Shown one piece after another: positions 1 through 10,100 of a DNA stretch of 64,000 bases. Location of the stretch: assembly GCA_948567375.1 (NCBI GenBank), contig OX419755.1:55495001-55559000 (forward strand), written 5' to 3'. The notes under the pieces are model-generated. The model saw only the letters and a list, made by a program, of their open reading frames with translations, did not search any database and was not told the origin of the DNA. Each line of letters opens with the position of its first letter. Positions within the stretch are counted from its first letter, which is position 1. This DNA comes from Lunularia cruciata (taxonomy: Eukaryota; Streptophyta; Marchantiopsida; Lunulariales; Lunulariaceae). The position numbers and the translations under genes are program-made.

Positions 1-266
1 CTACACAAATACTACCACCTTCATCAGCTAATTCTCAAGATTAGTGATGGAGATAATCTTTCAACTTATGGATAAATTATCCATGAGGAATAGATTAATA
101 TGCACTCTAGGATTTGATATTGTTATAGGAATCTTGGAGTAACCTGAACCTTTTGTGTTCTCTATAGTGGATTATTCTCAAATGTTGTTAATCATGTATA
201 TACTCTATTAGTTATAGAGTGAGAAAAAAAAAATTTGAGAGAAAAGAAAGATAGTGAAGGGTTAAG

Positions 267-1200
267 ATGGGGAAACTTCCGGTTTTATTTGGCAAGGATG
301 GAGAAGATATGGAGGCCTTTGTGAGTGACTTCAAGAGAGCTTGCATAGGAAACAATGAGATTAGGAAGAATGAGTGGGCCTCATTATTACTAGATTTCTT
401 TGAGGATGCAACACTTACATGGTATGAGTCAGAATACCAAAAGAGAGAGGAGAGATGGGGAAGAAGAGTCTTGGGAGAGTGTGACTTCAGCACTCATTGA
501 GAACTTTCTCCCATATGAGATTAATGAGAGATTGATGAGTGAGGTTACCTTTCTCAAACAAGGAGATGGAGAGAAAGTGAGAGTTTATGTGGAAAGAGTG
601 GAAAAGTTAGAGTTCAGATTTCACATAGTGTTGAGGAAGGGTGGGGATGATGTGGAGATTACTATGATTGGCATAGGGGCCATGCACACCAAACTTTTGT
701 GAGAGGGTCGAGACCACAAATTAGAAGCAAGGTGAGATATGAGAAACCTTCTTCCAAGGTTGAAGCTATCAAGATTGCAATTCATGTGGAGGAGAGTTTG
801 GAAGGGGATGAGAGTGATTTGGTTGTTAAGGAGGTTGTGCATTCTCCTCAAGGTTACAAGTATGGTTGAACTTCTAATACTTTGGTGGCAAGGGTTGTAC
901 CACAAGTAGTAGTTGCTCCAGTTCTTGCACCTCTACCAAAGGATCCACTTCAAACCATCATAGAACAACTTGCAGATCTCAAGTCAATATGGTGCAACTA
1001 TGGGAGAAGAGAGAGATGGACCAAAATGTAGAGAGAGGGCCTAGGAGTTATGGAAACTATCCATATAGAGGATGCCAACCAGCCAACAATTTCAATGATA
1101 GAAATTGTTTTGGTTCTGGAGGAAGAGGCCATATCCAGGAATTGCCCAAATTCCACTTACCATGGAGGAAGGAGTTATGAGGGAGCCAATAGAGTGATAG
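267..1200 (+). pseudogene. gag remnant, family A copy 1
   Basis: The first frame begins MGKLPVLFGKDGEDMEAFV and continues with LTWYES, which resembles the retrotransposon gag (UBN2-type) core. It breaks near 500 and resumes in other frames (400-702, then 989-1180). Around 1110-1160 the residues GGRGHIQ resemble a CCHC zinc knuckle whose cysteines are no longer in frame. The normal product would package element RNA. Identification rests on position upstream of protease and RT as much as on sequence. Confidence 0.6.
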
Positions 1201-1517
1201 AGTGAGGTAGTGAAACCTAAGTGGCTCCTAATCCAAACAAAGGTAAGGGGATAGCATCCATAGAAGTGGTTGAGAGCAACTATGAGAAGGGAGAGTCCTC
1301 AAACTCCAAGGGTCTTAATTTGGAGCTTTTGGCACAAGAGAAGAAGAGAGCTCATTTTGCAAAGGATGTTCACTCTTCTCAAGGATTTACTCCAAGCAAG
1401 GATACTCCTATATCTACTAGGAGCACTCGCAACTCAACACCATCAACAACAAAGATTCCAAGGGAGGAGTTGGGGATGGAGGATTCCTTGATTTCAAAGC
1501 AACAATAGAACTACAAT

Positions 1518-2030
1518 GTGTTGGAGGATGTTGGTAGTCACAAGGCTAACATCACAGTGTACCAATTGATTGCTTTGAACCCGACCTTGAGAAAGGAGCT
1601 TAGAGGTGATTTGAATTCTACAAGGAGCAAGAGGAAGAAGAAGGCAAAAGCTCCAGTATCAATGGGGGTGGTGGATGCCAAGCCAGCACCATGGGAGGCT
1701 TGTGAATATGCCTCTAAGATTGATGTGAGAGTGAATGGTCATAACATCAAGAATGCATTGGTTGATGGTGGATCAGCAATGAATCTCATGTCAGAAAGGT
1801 TGATGAAGAATTTGGGTATGATACCCTCAAGACTTTCAACATTTGTTATGAGTATGGCAAACAAACAACAAGTTTGACATGTAGGGATGATGGATAAGGT
1901 GGTAATTTCAATTATGGGAGTTCAAAATCTCATGACTTTCCAAGTCTTGAAGGATTCAAGCTATGACTTACTTCTTGGGATGCCATGGTTGAGAGCAGCA
2001 TGCACAACTGATCAATGACACAAAGGGTAC
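1518..2030 (+). pseudogene. aspartic protease remnant, family A copy 1
   Basis: The frame contains ALVDGGSAMNLMSE, the D-[ST/G]-G type active-site loop of a retropepsin, about 85 residues into 1518-1877. After a stop at about 1876 the sequence still reads a typical LLGMPWL segment at 1971-1990 in a shifted frame. The protease would cut the Gag-Pol polyprotein. It lies between gag and RT as expected. Broken by a stop and a frameshift. Confidence 0.65.
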
Positions 2031-2167
2031 TTGAGGATTTGGCCATTAAACCATAAAGTCATAGTTCTTGTAACTAACACCACCAACACTTCACATTCAG
2101 ATACACCATCCTCTGATTATTGGGAATCAGATTCTGAAGAAGGAGCTTCAGGTGTGGACAAGCAAGC

Positions 2168-3334
2168 ATGGAGGAGGAGACTTCCACAAAGGAGGATGAA
2201 TCTAAATGGGATTCATATGTGTATCCCTTGTGTGCTATGGATTTTGAATCTAAGCCAAAGGTTTTGAAGGACCCAGATAAATCACCATTGACACTTGAGG
2301 AGGTAGAGAGAAGGTTAATTACCCTAAAGTATGGCCCAAATGTTACCAAGGAGGAGAATGTGAGATTTGAGGAGATTTTCCACAACTTCATCCATGTGTT
2401 TGCTTTCAATTATAAAGATTTGAAGGAAGTCACCTTAGAGGAGCACAAGATAGAGGTGGAGTCACATGCAAGACCAATCCGCCTAAAGCAACATTGCATT
2501 AGCCCACCAATATCTTTGGTGGTGAAGGAGGAGATTTATAAGCTCAAGGAAGTCAGATTTATCTTTGAGGTGGAGAATTCAGAATGGGTGTCTCTAATTG
2601 TCATTGTGAAGAAAAAGAATGGCAAGCTTTGGGTATGTGTGGATTACAAGAAGCTTAATGTTGTTTCCAAGAAGGACTACTACCCATTGCCATTCATTGA
2701 TGAGATCTTGGAGGAGGTTGCAGTTCATGAGAGGTACAATTTTGGAGATGGTTATAGTCGATATAACAAAATCAAGATTGCACCAAAGCATCAACAACTC
2801 ACCACATTTATCACATCTTGGGGAACTTACGCTTTCAAAGTCATGCCTTTTGGACTTTGCAATGCTCTAGCCACATTCCAACAGTTCATGAACAAGGTAT
2901 TTGAACTTTTCATTGGGAAATTTGTGAGAGACTTCATTGATGACTTTTGTGTCTATGGGAGCAAGGAGGAGCACTTTGAGCACCTAATCAAGGTCTTGCA
3001 ATGCTTGGATGAGGCAAATGCATCACTCAACCCAAAGAAGTGTATTTTTGGATGTGAAGAAGGTCTACTTTTGGTGCATATCATCTCCAAGGATGGAATA
3101 GCAGTTAATCTTGAGAAGGTGAGGAAAATCTTAGACCTTCCATTCCCTTCAAGCTTGATAAAGTTACACCAATTCTTGGGGATGGTTGGGTACTATAAAA
3201 GGTTCATCTTCTCATTTTACAACAAGGCTTATGCATTGACCATCTACATGAAGAAAGATGTAGATTACATAGTGATTTTAGATACAAGGAGGCTCTCAAA
3301 GATTTTGAGGAGCTCAAGCAATCCCTTGTTGTAG
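2168..3334 (+). pseudogene. reverse transcriptase remnant, family A copy 1
   Basis: A 388-codon open stretch covers most of a gypsy RT. Visible motifs in order are KLWVCVDYKKLN, the YNKIKIAP block (about residue 200), MPFGLCNALATFQ, and the catalytic box FIDDFCVYG, which matches the Ty3 F/Y-x-DD form. The C-terminal part with LHQFLGMVGYYKRF leads into the RT connection. The frame fails at 3334 before RNase H. The Asp pair of the active site is intact, so this part decayed only lightly. Close homologue at 49570-50340. Confidence 0.85.
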
Positions 3335-3339
3335 CTCCA

Positions 3340-4044
3340 ATTCTTGCTAAACCTGATTGGAGTAAGCCTTTCATCCTCTACACAAATGCTTCTAATGTAG
3401 CTATAGGATACACTCTTAGTCAATTAGACCAAGATGGGCATGATCATTCAATCTACACAAATGCTTCTAATGTAGCTATAGGATACACTCTTAGTCAAAT
3501 AGACCAAGATGGGCATGATCATCCAATCGCTTATGCTAGTAGGCAGATGGTTTCAGCTGAGAAGAACTACTTTTTCAAGGAGAGAGAAGGGTTGGAAGTG
3601 ATCTTTGGTCTCAAGAAATTTAGACACTCCTTGATTGGAGAGAAGGCCATCATTATAACGGATCACAAGGCTTTGAAGTACATCCTCAACAAGCCTAATG
3701 TTGAAGAGAGACTACCAAGGTGGATGATACTCTTGTCTGAGTATGACTACACCATTGAGGATAGGCTAGAAAAGAAACATGTAAATGCTGATTTGTTATC
3801 TAGAGCCTATGATCATGATGGAGATGAGCCAGTGGATGATTCCTTACCAGATGAGGAGCTCATCACAATCTCGTTCACTCAAGAGGTTCCAATGGAGTAC
3901 AAGGAGATTATGGATTTTGTGACAAGAGGTAACTATCCAAAAGGGATGCATGCTAGGGAGAGGAAGGCCCTTGCAGCAAGATCTAGACCTTACACAATGG
4001 TGGAGGATATTCTTTTTCACCAAGGAGCATATGGTCTAGTTTGA
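3340..4044 (+). pseudogene. RNase H and integrase N-terminus remnant, family A copy 1
   Basis: From 3547 a 165-codon frame carries the RNase H half with FGLKKFRHSL and TDHKALKYIL, then a long linker with the DADLLSRA-like segment (NADLLSRA). The frame stops at 4044 just where the integrase zinc-binding region starts. The first catalytic Asp upstream is mutated (see the 75-bp duplication). Matches 50440-51020 of copy B closely. Confidence 0.75.
3378..3527 (+). repeat. 75-bp tandem duplication at the start of RNase H
   Basis: The segment starting CTACACAAATGCTTCTAATG at 3378 repeats almost unchanged at 3453. Period 75 bp (25 codons), so the duplication itself keeps frame. Both units read Y-T-N-A-S where the homologous copy at about 50437 reads F-T-D-A-S, so the first RNase H catalytic Asp is Asn in both units. 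Confidence 0.85.
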
Positions 4045-4050
4045 AGAGCA

Positions 4051-4900
4051 GTGGGTAAGAAAGAGTCTATCCTACTTATAAAGGAGTTTCATGATGGTTT
4101 AGTGTGTGGAGGAAACTTTGCAAGAAAGGTGATTGCTTTCAAGATTCAAGATGCAGGTTACCATTGGAGAGGGATTTTCAAGGATTGTTTTGATTATTTC
4201 AAAACTTGTCATGTTTGTCAAGCTTTTGCTAGAAAGTCTACATCCGCTCCACCACTTAGATCAATTTCATTGCTAGGACCTTTTGAGAAGTGGAGAATTG
4301 ATTTTGTAGGTCCTCTCAATAGAACCCCAAGGAACAATCGGTATATTGTGGTAGTTACTAATTATCTTACCAAGTGGGTTGAGGCTAGACCATTCAAGGA
4401 CAAGAATGAAGATGAAGTTGGTAGATTTCTTTATGAACACATTATCACTAGGTTTGGATGCTCTTTGGAGTTGGTTTCTGATATGAGGAGGAGAGTTTAC
4501 AAGAAGCATCACTATAGCCATGCTACAACATTTTTCTATCACACATAGAGTAACTACATCCTATAAGCCAAATTCCAATGGCTTGGCAGAGAGAACCAAT
4601 CAGACCTTGTGCATGATATTGGCCAAAGATGCAAAAATGGAGGGGACTTAACATCATTGGGACAAGAGGATTCATACAGTTTTGTGGGAGTATAAGACAA
4701 CCATGAAGACTTCCTCCATTTCAATTGATATATCGTATTGAGTCTACCTTACCTATTCACTTTGATCTTCCTACCTTCAAAAGCATTCATAGGAGATTGA
4801 AGAAAGCACAAAAAGGTGATGCAAAGAAGTCAAGGAAGGAACAACTCATGGAGTTGGAAGAGGCAAGAGCAGTTGCTATAGTTTGAGTGGAGCTTTAGAA
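4051..4900 (+). pseudogene. integrase remnant, family A copy 1
   Basis: The frame shows the HHCC zinc region (EFHDGLVCGGNF then CHVCQAF), the first core Asp in WRIDFVGPL, and LVSDM where intact copies have the VSDRGGEF block; a frameshift scrambles the region after the second Asp. The catalytic Glu region (GLAERTNQT at about 4580) survives in another frame. The normal enzyme inserts element cDNA into host DNA. At least one stop splits it from RNase H. Confidence 0.75.
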
Positions 4901-5197
4901 AAGCCCAAAGAAAACAAAAGGAGAGCTATGATAAGAGGCAAGGCAAGAAGAAGGTGGAGCCTTTCAAAGAAGGTGATTGGGTAATGTTGTTTGATTCTTT
5001 TTGATTCAAGAGAGTGCAAAAGAAGTTTTTGCCTCAGTACTTTGGACCTTTCATAGTGGAGAAGGTGTGGGGCAATTACACCTATGATCTCAGAGAGTTG
5101 GAAGAAAGACACTTTGATAGGATAAACCATGATAAGTTGAAGATGTATCATAGAAGGTAGAAAGACCTTCACTTTGAGGACAAAGTGAAAACTTAGT

Positions 5198-5208
5198 CCG
5201 GGGGTAAA
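5198..5208 (+). promoter_or_regulatory. polypurine tract of family A copy 1
   Basis: CCGGGGGTAAA lies directly before the 3' LTR start TGTAACACCC. This is the expected place and base make-up of the plus-strand primer. Copy B has CCGAGGGTAAA at the same place (52180-52190). Confidence 0.6.
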
Positions 5209-6700
5209 TGTAACACCCATTTGTGCATGTGTGTGATATTGTGATATTTAGCTTGGTATTATAGGTACTTGAGAGATATTATTTATATAGAGATAAAGGA
5301 TGGTTCTATATTAGTCATGATTAGCTAAAGTTAGTCATAGCTAAGATAGAAAGGACCTTACTTTAGAGGAAGTGGAAAAGATGAGCACCACTATTTTGGA
5401 TTCTAGTGTGTTGACTTGGTATTATTCCTAGGTGTTTGGCTTTGAGGAAAGAGTTGAGAACTCTTGGGCCCGCAAGCCTTTTTGTTTTGGATTCTTCTAT
5501 AGTCCAAGGATAATCCATGTGAAGGAATCCTTGACTTAGTGGTTGGGTCAAGATAAGATCACATGCTAGTGGAATATGCACACGTGATAAGGTTTTCATA
5601 GGCCAGACATATAAACAGGGCGTGTGGTTGGTAAGTGCACCAGGTACTGCATTGTACCCACACTACGTGCGTACTTGTACGAACTGCATACAGAGCCAAA
5701 TCCTAGGTTTCCCAGACGTAGCTGTGGTGGTAGATAGGGGTGAAAGACCTACTATAGCCGGTTCTTGTGCCTAACTGCAGTCTGTTAAACAGGTTGAAGT
5801 TAGCTAACTGGTTCTAAGCATCGCTAATTTGAGTCCAACAAGCCTCTCCACAGCGCCGGCGCTGGCGAATGTTCTGGCTGCCATCGAACACTTCTGGTGA
5901 GGACACTTCCGTTGAGTGGTCATGTTTGCCATGTGGTTATCCTCTTTTAGGCGGCACATTGAGAGCTCCATTTGTTCACGCCGTTTGCTGGACAGTACGT
6001 ACATCACAAAATACTAGCTTATAAGTATTCAATACAACCATGGTGGAGAAGAGACCCTTGCTCCCATTGCCTATTGGAAGCTATGATAAATAATCATAAC
6101 TCATCTGTTATCAGAACAGGGAAAGCTAAATTTAATATATGCAAAGATAAGCCAAATTCAAGGATGAAGAACTCGATCCGTTTCCACATGAGTGCAATTG
6201 GAGAAAAAAAAGCAAAACCCAAAATTTTGAGAGTAAAGCAAGTAATGAAATAGAGAGCATAAATAATTTGTATCATTGCTTCAAAAAATTGAGAGAAATG
6301 TGAAGTGGGTAAACTCCCAGCATGTAAAGATTTAGTTCACAAGATGGAGATATTTTGCCCAACCTCGACCAAGCACTATCTTTTAGCAAATGGATATTCC
6401 TTTCTACTTTTGACTTTACTTGACTTTTAGTGTAGTAACTTGAGTTATTATGGTAATTAGTAACTTTGGTGTGTAACTATTTCATAAGTATATAAACAAG
6501 GGGTGAAGAGGTACTCATCATCCTTTCATTTGCAACTATCTCTCTGTCATTGAGTTCTCTAGTGAGCAATATCTCGAGTCTTGGAGTCTTAGCCTTGGAG
6601 GAGTATGATGGAGGTGGGGTTCCTTGCTTTCTAAGTCCATGGTGTGCTACCATAATCACCATCAGAGGTTCATCTTGAGTGAGAGACAGGCCGGCTCACA
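5209..6700 (+). repeat. 3' LTR of family A copy 1, split by foreign DNA
   Basis: Starts TGTAACACCC and ends GGCCGGCTCACA, matching both 691-bp LTRs of copy B (48731-49421 and 52191-52881). Matching sequence runs 5209-5587 and 6388-6700; between them is about 800 bp absent from the other copies. A TATA box, TATATAAA, is at 6489-6496. Open frames on the minus strand of this LTR recur in all three copies only because the LTRs are similar; they do not look like genes. Confidence 0.9.
5588..6387. other. foreign insertion inside the family A LTR
   Basis: The two LTRs of copy B run straight through this point, whereas here about 800 bp intervenes. The first 400 bases are richer in G+C and CpG than the surrounding element and look more like gene-island DNA; the second half is A-rich. 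I see no terminal inverted repeats, poly-A tail, LTR-like ends or recognisable protein, and no clear target duplication, so its class is unknown. It may be filler DNA from double-strand break repair or an unrecognised element. Confidence 0.6.
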
Positions 6701-6703
6701 GTC

Positions 6704-6991
6704 CATAATAGTCTAGAGCTTGAATGTTTTACATTTGAGTAGCGATCTCTTTAGAGTTGTACTTCAAAGGTATACCTCTTTAGAGTGGTTAGGAATCCAA
6801 CCTAATGGCATGTTTTATGGCCCAATTAACAATGTGAATAGCATAACAAATGGTAGTTCTAATAATGTAACGAATTGTACTAACAAAAAATTTAGCATCC
6901 ATTAAGTAGTCTCTATTGGTATAGTTATGATTGCAAAAACTAACTCTCCAACCTTTGAGCAAACTAGCTTTGGTGCTACAAATTTTGTGAT
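6704..6991 (-). repeat. truncated 3' LTR of D1
   Basis: The stretch from GTTGTACTTCAAAGG through GGTGCTACAAATTTTGTGATA matches the family D LTRs at 21016-21360, 22332-22757, 32567-32922 and 47246-47600. The half nearest the family A LTR is missing (the block containing CACTCTAGCTAAGA). The junction with the family A LTR end at 6700 is abrupt. Confidence 0.65.
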
Positions 6992-7265
6992 AGTTGTCAT
7001 GCATATGTACATATATCACTACCCAACATACATCAATGTCAACATCATACATTATGGAAGCACAACTCATATATAAGTCACAAAAAAACCTCAAAAAAGC
7101 ACCTCTCTAATTGGTGGTTAGATCCATCTAACTCCAAATAGCCATCTTTTCCAAGTACATGATATGCCATGTGGTGTCCAAAGATCAAGAGGCTGGGTGC
7201 TATCAAGCCTCATCATCAAGTGCATATCTACAATCTATATCACATAAAGAATGACTAGCTATAGA
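6992..7265 (-). other. D1 3' untranslated region
   Basis: Non-coding stretch between the PHD-finger frame and the 3' LTR. It matches 32923-33197 of D2, including a shared segment around ACTCCAAGTA-CATGATAT. A partial second copy of the D2 version lies at 32383-32475. Confidence 0.5.
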
Positions 7266-7598
7266 TCAAGTACATTGAGTATCTAGCCATTGTCCTTGAG
7301 GAGCCACCATGATGGGAGGAATCAAACATGGCATATGCCATCCTCTTAAATAACTATCATACACTAACATAATAACAACTCCACCAAAATAGCTACATAA
7401 TATACACCATAAGCCTGTATGTACAACTACCAAGTTTGGGTCCATAGTGACATCAATGTTTAGGAGATAGTAAGGCATACAATTGCGGACATGATCCTTC
7501 CAAACAACACCATCATATACTTTCATTACAAGGACTCTAGAAGGCAAAATCTTGTGCATTCTCAAGATAGTGCAGCTTGTAGTCACATCAAGTGTCAT
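7266..7598 (-). pseudogene. integrase C-terminus plus PHD finger, D1
   Basis: A 110-codon stretch. Residues 10-60 read as an integrase C-terminal barrel (ILRMHKILPSRVLV, then VVWKDHVRNC). Residues 65-109 (7272-7406) have the spacing of a C4HC3 PHD finger: Cys65, Cys68, then Tyr80 and Tyr83 where two Cys are expected, Trp87-His88, Cys91, the conserved PP..P...W block, Asp106 in place of Cys and Cys109. The Tyr codons are TAT, one transition from TGT. PHD fingers read histone H3 tails in host proteins. D2 carries the complementary set of ligands (33198-33515). Confidence 0.7.
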
Positions 7599-7779
7599 TG
7601 GTGTAGTCTATTATAGATATACATAATCACCAAGATGAAATCAATAGATCAAGGATTTATAACCTTATCCTTGAATAGTAACATAGCATAAGGTGTCTCT
7701 ATGTTGAACAATTGCTAAGTTTTCAAAAGCTATTAGCATCACTCTCCAAAAGGTCTCTACCTTCAAGAACATGCATTTT

Positions 7780-8420
7780 CACATATGTTCAGACCATTCA
7801 AGTCCAAAATTATAATAGTATCACAACAAATGGCTATAGGTAGATTTAGATCTCATCCATAGAGTAGAAAGCAGGGAGAGAACAATGCTAGTAATGCTTG
7901 TTGGCTGAATCAATAGACCATGGCAAACCAAGGTAATTAGAGATCTTGATCTCCCAAGTGGCTTCTTTGCAAACTATACTTATGCAATCCTTTCTTCATC
8001 ATTTGACCCACTCTCTTTGCTAAACCAACCTACTTCAATGTGATCTTAGGAGGTAGTATGGCAATCAATCAAGGCTTTGTCACACAAGACTTGAAACTCT
8101 CTCAAGAACTTTGTACCTTGAACAATCAAGACCTCAATTGGTGCCAAATGACTAAGAACCCAATCTAGGAACAAGTAAGTTGTCCCTTCATTGGACTTGT
8201 CAAGAAGTGAAACCAATTTAGTCCACTTGGAGAAATACTCCACCATAACCAAAACATACCAATGATGTCTCAAAGTCCAACAACAATAAAGGTCCAACAA
8301 AGTCCAGACTCCAATGGCAACCCAACCCAGCCCAACTATAGGTAGTGGATATAATTGTGATGTAGGAGCATTAAATGATGCTCTAACTTGGTTAAAAACA
8401 AGATAGTTGTCAACAAACTA
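7780..8420 (-). pseudogene. integrase core remnant, D1
   Basis: Minus frame 8300-8046 reads YVLVMVEYFSKWTKLV and PIEVLIVQGTKF, the first half of the DDE integrase core; the second Asp position (usually T-D-x-G) is degraded. Further down, near 7980-8010, the strand reads GLAKRVGQMMKKGL, the block that normally carries the catalytic Glu (GLAER in relatives), so Glu is Lys here. Homologous to the split D2 integrase. Confidence 0.7.
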
Positions 8421-8955
8421 CTATACATTAGTCTATATAGCATGCTAACAATAATGAGTCTAGATAAACTCTATGTCCAATACTCCAAAAGGTCTTAACT
8501 TCTCATGAGCATGTCATACCAATTGTGGTATTTAATATGGAAAGGGTACCTCTTGTACTCTACCATCCTTCCATGCCCAAAGAAGATTTTTTCCTTCCAA
8601 ACTAAACCACTCACTAAAGGACACAATCTCTCTTCTTGGTATCAACTTTTCCACCCACAACAACACCAATGCAAAGATAGTCCATCATTAAGACATCACT
8701 ATGAATGTCTTGCTAACCTATCCCAATATCTCCACCTTGTACATCTAAACCCTCAACCACTCTTCTTATTTATACTTAGAGAGATACTACCAAAGCCTTG
8801 GTCAATATATACAAAAAGGCAGATTCATACCAACCTAGCACTATCTTCTCATCCATCTCACAATGCCAACATGCTCTAGTTTGATCCTATTGGTTGGTAC
8901 ATGGATTTCTACTCAACCCATATGCATCATGGTTCACTACTCCATGTTTGTGAAT

Positions 8956-9262
8956 GATGGGGGGGGCAAAAAATGGTAGTTTTTTGGCACAAACTCTTAA
9001 TAACGCAATACACTAGTCATGTGGCTATTTATGATGCTTTTTAGTATACTGCAGCTTAAGCTCATAGGATGAAGCATAAATATATATACATATTTTTTAT
9101 TTATATTTTGCAATGATCAAGCATATATGACACATAGTGCTTAAGAATAGCAAACTAGTGCTTGTAGCTCAATTGGATAGAGCACCAAACTATGGATTTG
9201 GGGGTTGAGAGTTCAAATCTTTCCAAGAACAGGCCTATCAATCAGATTGTACTAAGAGAATA
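8956..9262. other. about 305-bp insertion in D1 holding a tRNA-like sequence
   Basis: D2 runs continuously from GGTTCACCACTCCAGG to GTGAAATCATACTC (about 40485-40520). D1 has the same flanks but about 305 bp between them, beginning with a run of eight G near 8961. The insert is A+T-rich and carries the tRNA-Arg-like sequence at 9158-9231 on the plus strand. There is no poly-A tail after the tRNA-like part, so a SINE is unlikely; a mitochondrial DNA insertion is possible. Confidence 0.6.
9158..9231 (+). pseudogene. tRNA-Arg(ACG)-like pseudogene
   Basis: A 74-nt cloverleaf can be drawn. Acceptor GTGCTTG pairs with CAAGAAC at six of seven positions; the D arm is GCTC/GAGC around AATTGGATA; the anticodon stem CCAAA/TTTGG encloses loop CTATGGA; the T arm has TTCAAAT. 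The anticodon reads ATG. One transition gives ACG (Arg), and the CTACGGA loop with this body resembles bacterial or mitochondrial-type tRNA-Arg(ACG). Several other differences also look like C-to-T or G-to-A changes, so this is a decayed copy rather than a working tRNA-His. Confidence 0.55.
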
Positions 9263-9269
9263 TAGTGAA

Positions 9270-10100
9270 ATCATATTCTCATAAAATTAGAGCTCATCAT
9301 ACAAATTTCATTGAAAGCTTATCAGACTCCATCAATCACTTCAATGATTAGTGATGAGAGTGAAGAGGCTATCAAATTTGTAACATTGGAAATGTTACAT
9401 ATTTGGTAATATGATCCAAATACTAAACACTAAGTCCATCAAGATGGATAGTGTGACCCAAATACTTAACATGCTCTTGGAAGAATCTGCACTTTCCAAT
9501 AAGTAATTTGAGTCCATGAGATCTTAATCTCTCAAACACCTCCAAAAAATGTCTTTATGCTCCTCCATAATAGTATTATAAACTGTAATGTCATCAACAT
9601 AGCACCAAGTAAAATCCAATCCTGCTAGGATCTTGTCTATGACTCTCTTGAACTTGGCAAAAGCATTCTTTAACCCAAATAGTAAGAACTACCATTGATA
9701 AAACAGATCATTACCATGAGGATCAATAGCTCAAGATGATGCCTTGGACTTATCCTCCTCCTTGATCTACAACTGATGATATCTTGCTTAAAGATATATA
9801 GCACTAAAGCCTTTATATGCCCAATTGCTTTAGAGATCTTCTCCAATGTGTGCATAGCATACCAATCAGCCCTAGTCAATTGGTTGATAGGATAGTAATC
9901 TCTTCACATCCATCTATCCATGTAGTTGCTATGCATATCCTTTTTAGCTAGCATCATTGTAGTTGAAGCATACTCTCCATGTGAAATCTCTACCAAACTA
10001 ACCTCAAAAAGGTCCCTACTTTGGCCCTAAATCAAAGCTCTCTCCATGTCATTATATTTGTAGGGATGTCAAAAAACTAATGTATCACTAGTTAGTTCAA
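9270..10100 (-). pseudogene. RNase H and reverse transcriptase remnant, D1
   Basis: Minus-strand sequence aligns block by block with D2 at 40520-41760. The clearest readable piece, 9879-9670, corresponds to the RT segment before the catalytic box. The strand around 9540-9610 (with GTCATCAACATAGC) matches the D2 stretch that encodes the F/Y-x-DD region. No frame is open for more than 70 codons. D1 is more decayed here than D2 and lacks part of the RNase H block next to the tRNA-like insert. Confidence 0.6.

Larger units (their letters stand above)
1..6700 (+). mobile_element. Ty3/gypsy retrotransposon, family A copy 1 (5' end outside window, decayed)
   Basis: Broken plus-strand frames follow the order gag, protease, reverse transcriptase, RNase H, integrase and then a 3' LTR, which is the Ty3/gypsy order. 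The same family recurs at 48731-52881, and the two share long stretches of RT, RNase H and integrase. The 5' LTR is not in the window. No chromodomain is visible after the integrase, so this is probably a non-chromovirus lineage. Frameshifts, stops and an in-frame duplication mean it cannot be active. The 3' LTR is split by a foreign segment at 5588-6387. Confidence 0.9.

Noticed and set aside
9158-9231. Functional tRNA-His (anticodon ATG)
   Set aside because: No G-1-type end, acceptor mismatch, and a body that fits tRNA-Arg(ACG) better; considered a decayed copy.
8956-9262. tRNA-derived SINE
   Set aside because: The tRNA-like part is at the downstream end of the insert and no A-rich or simple-repeat tail follows.
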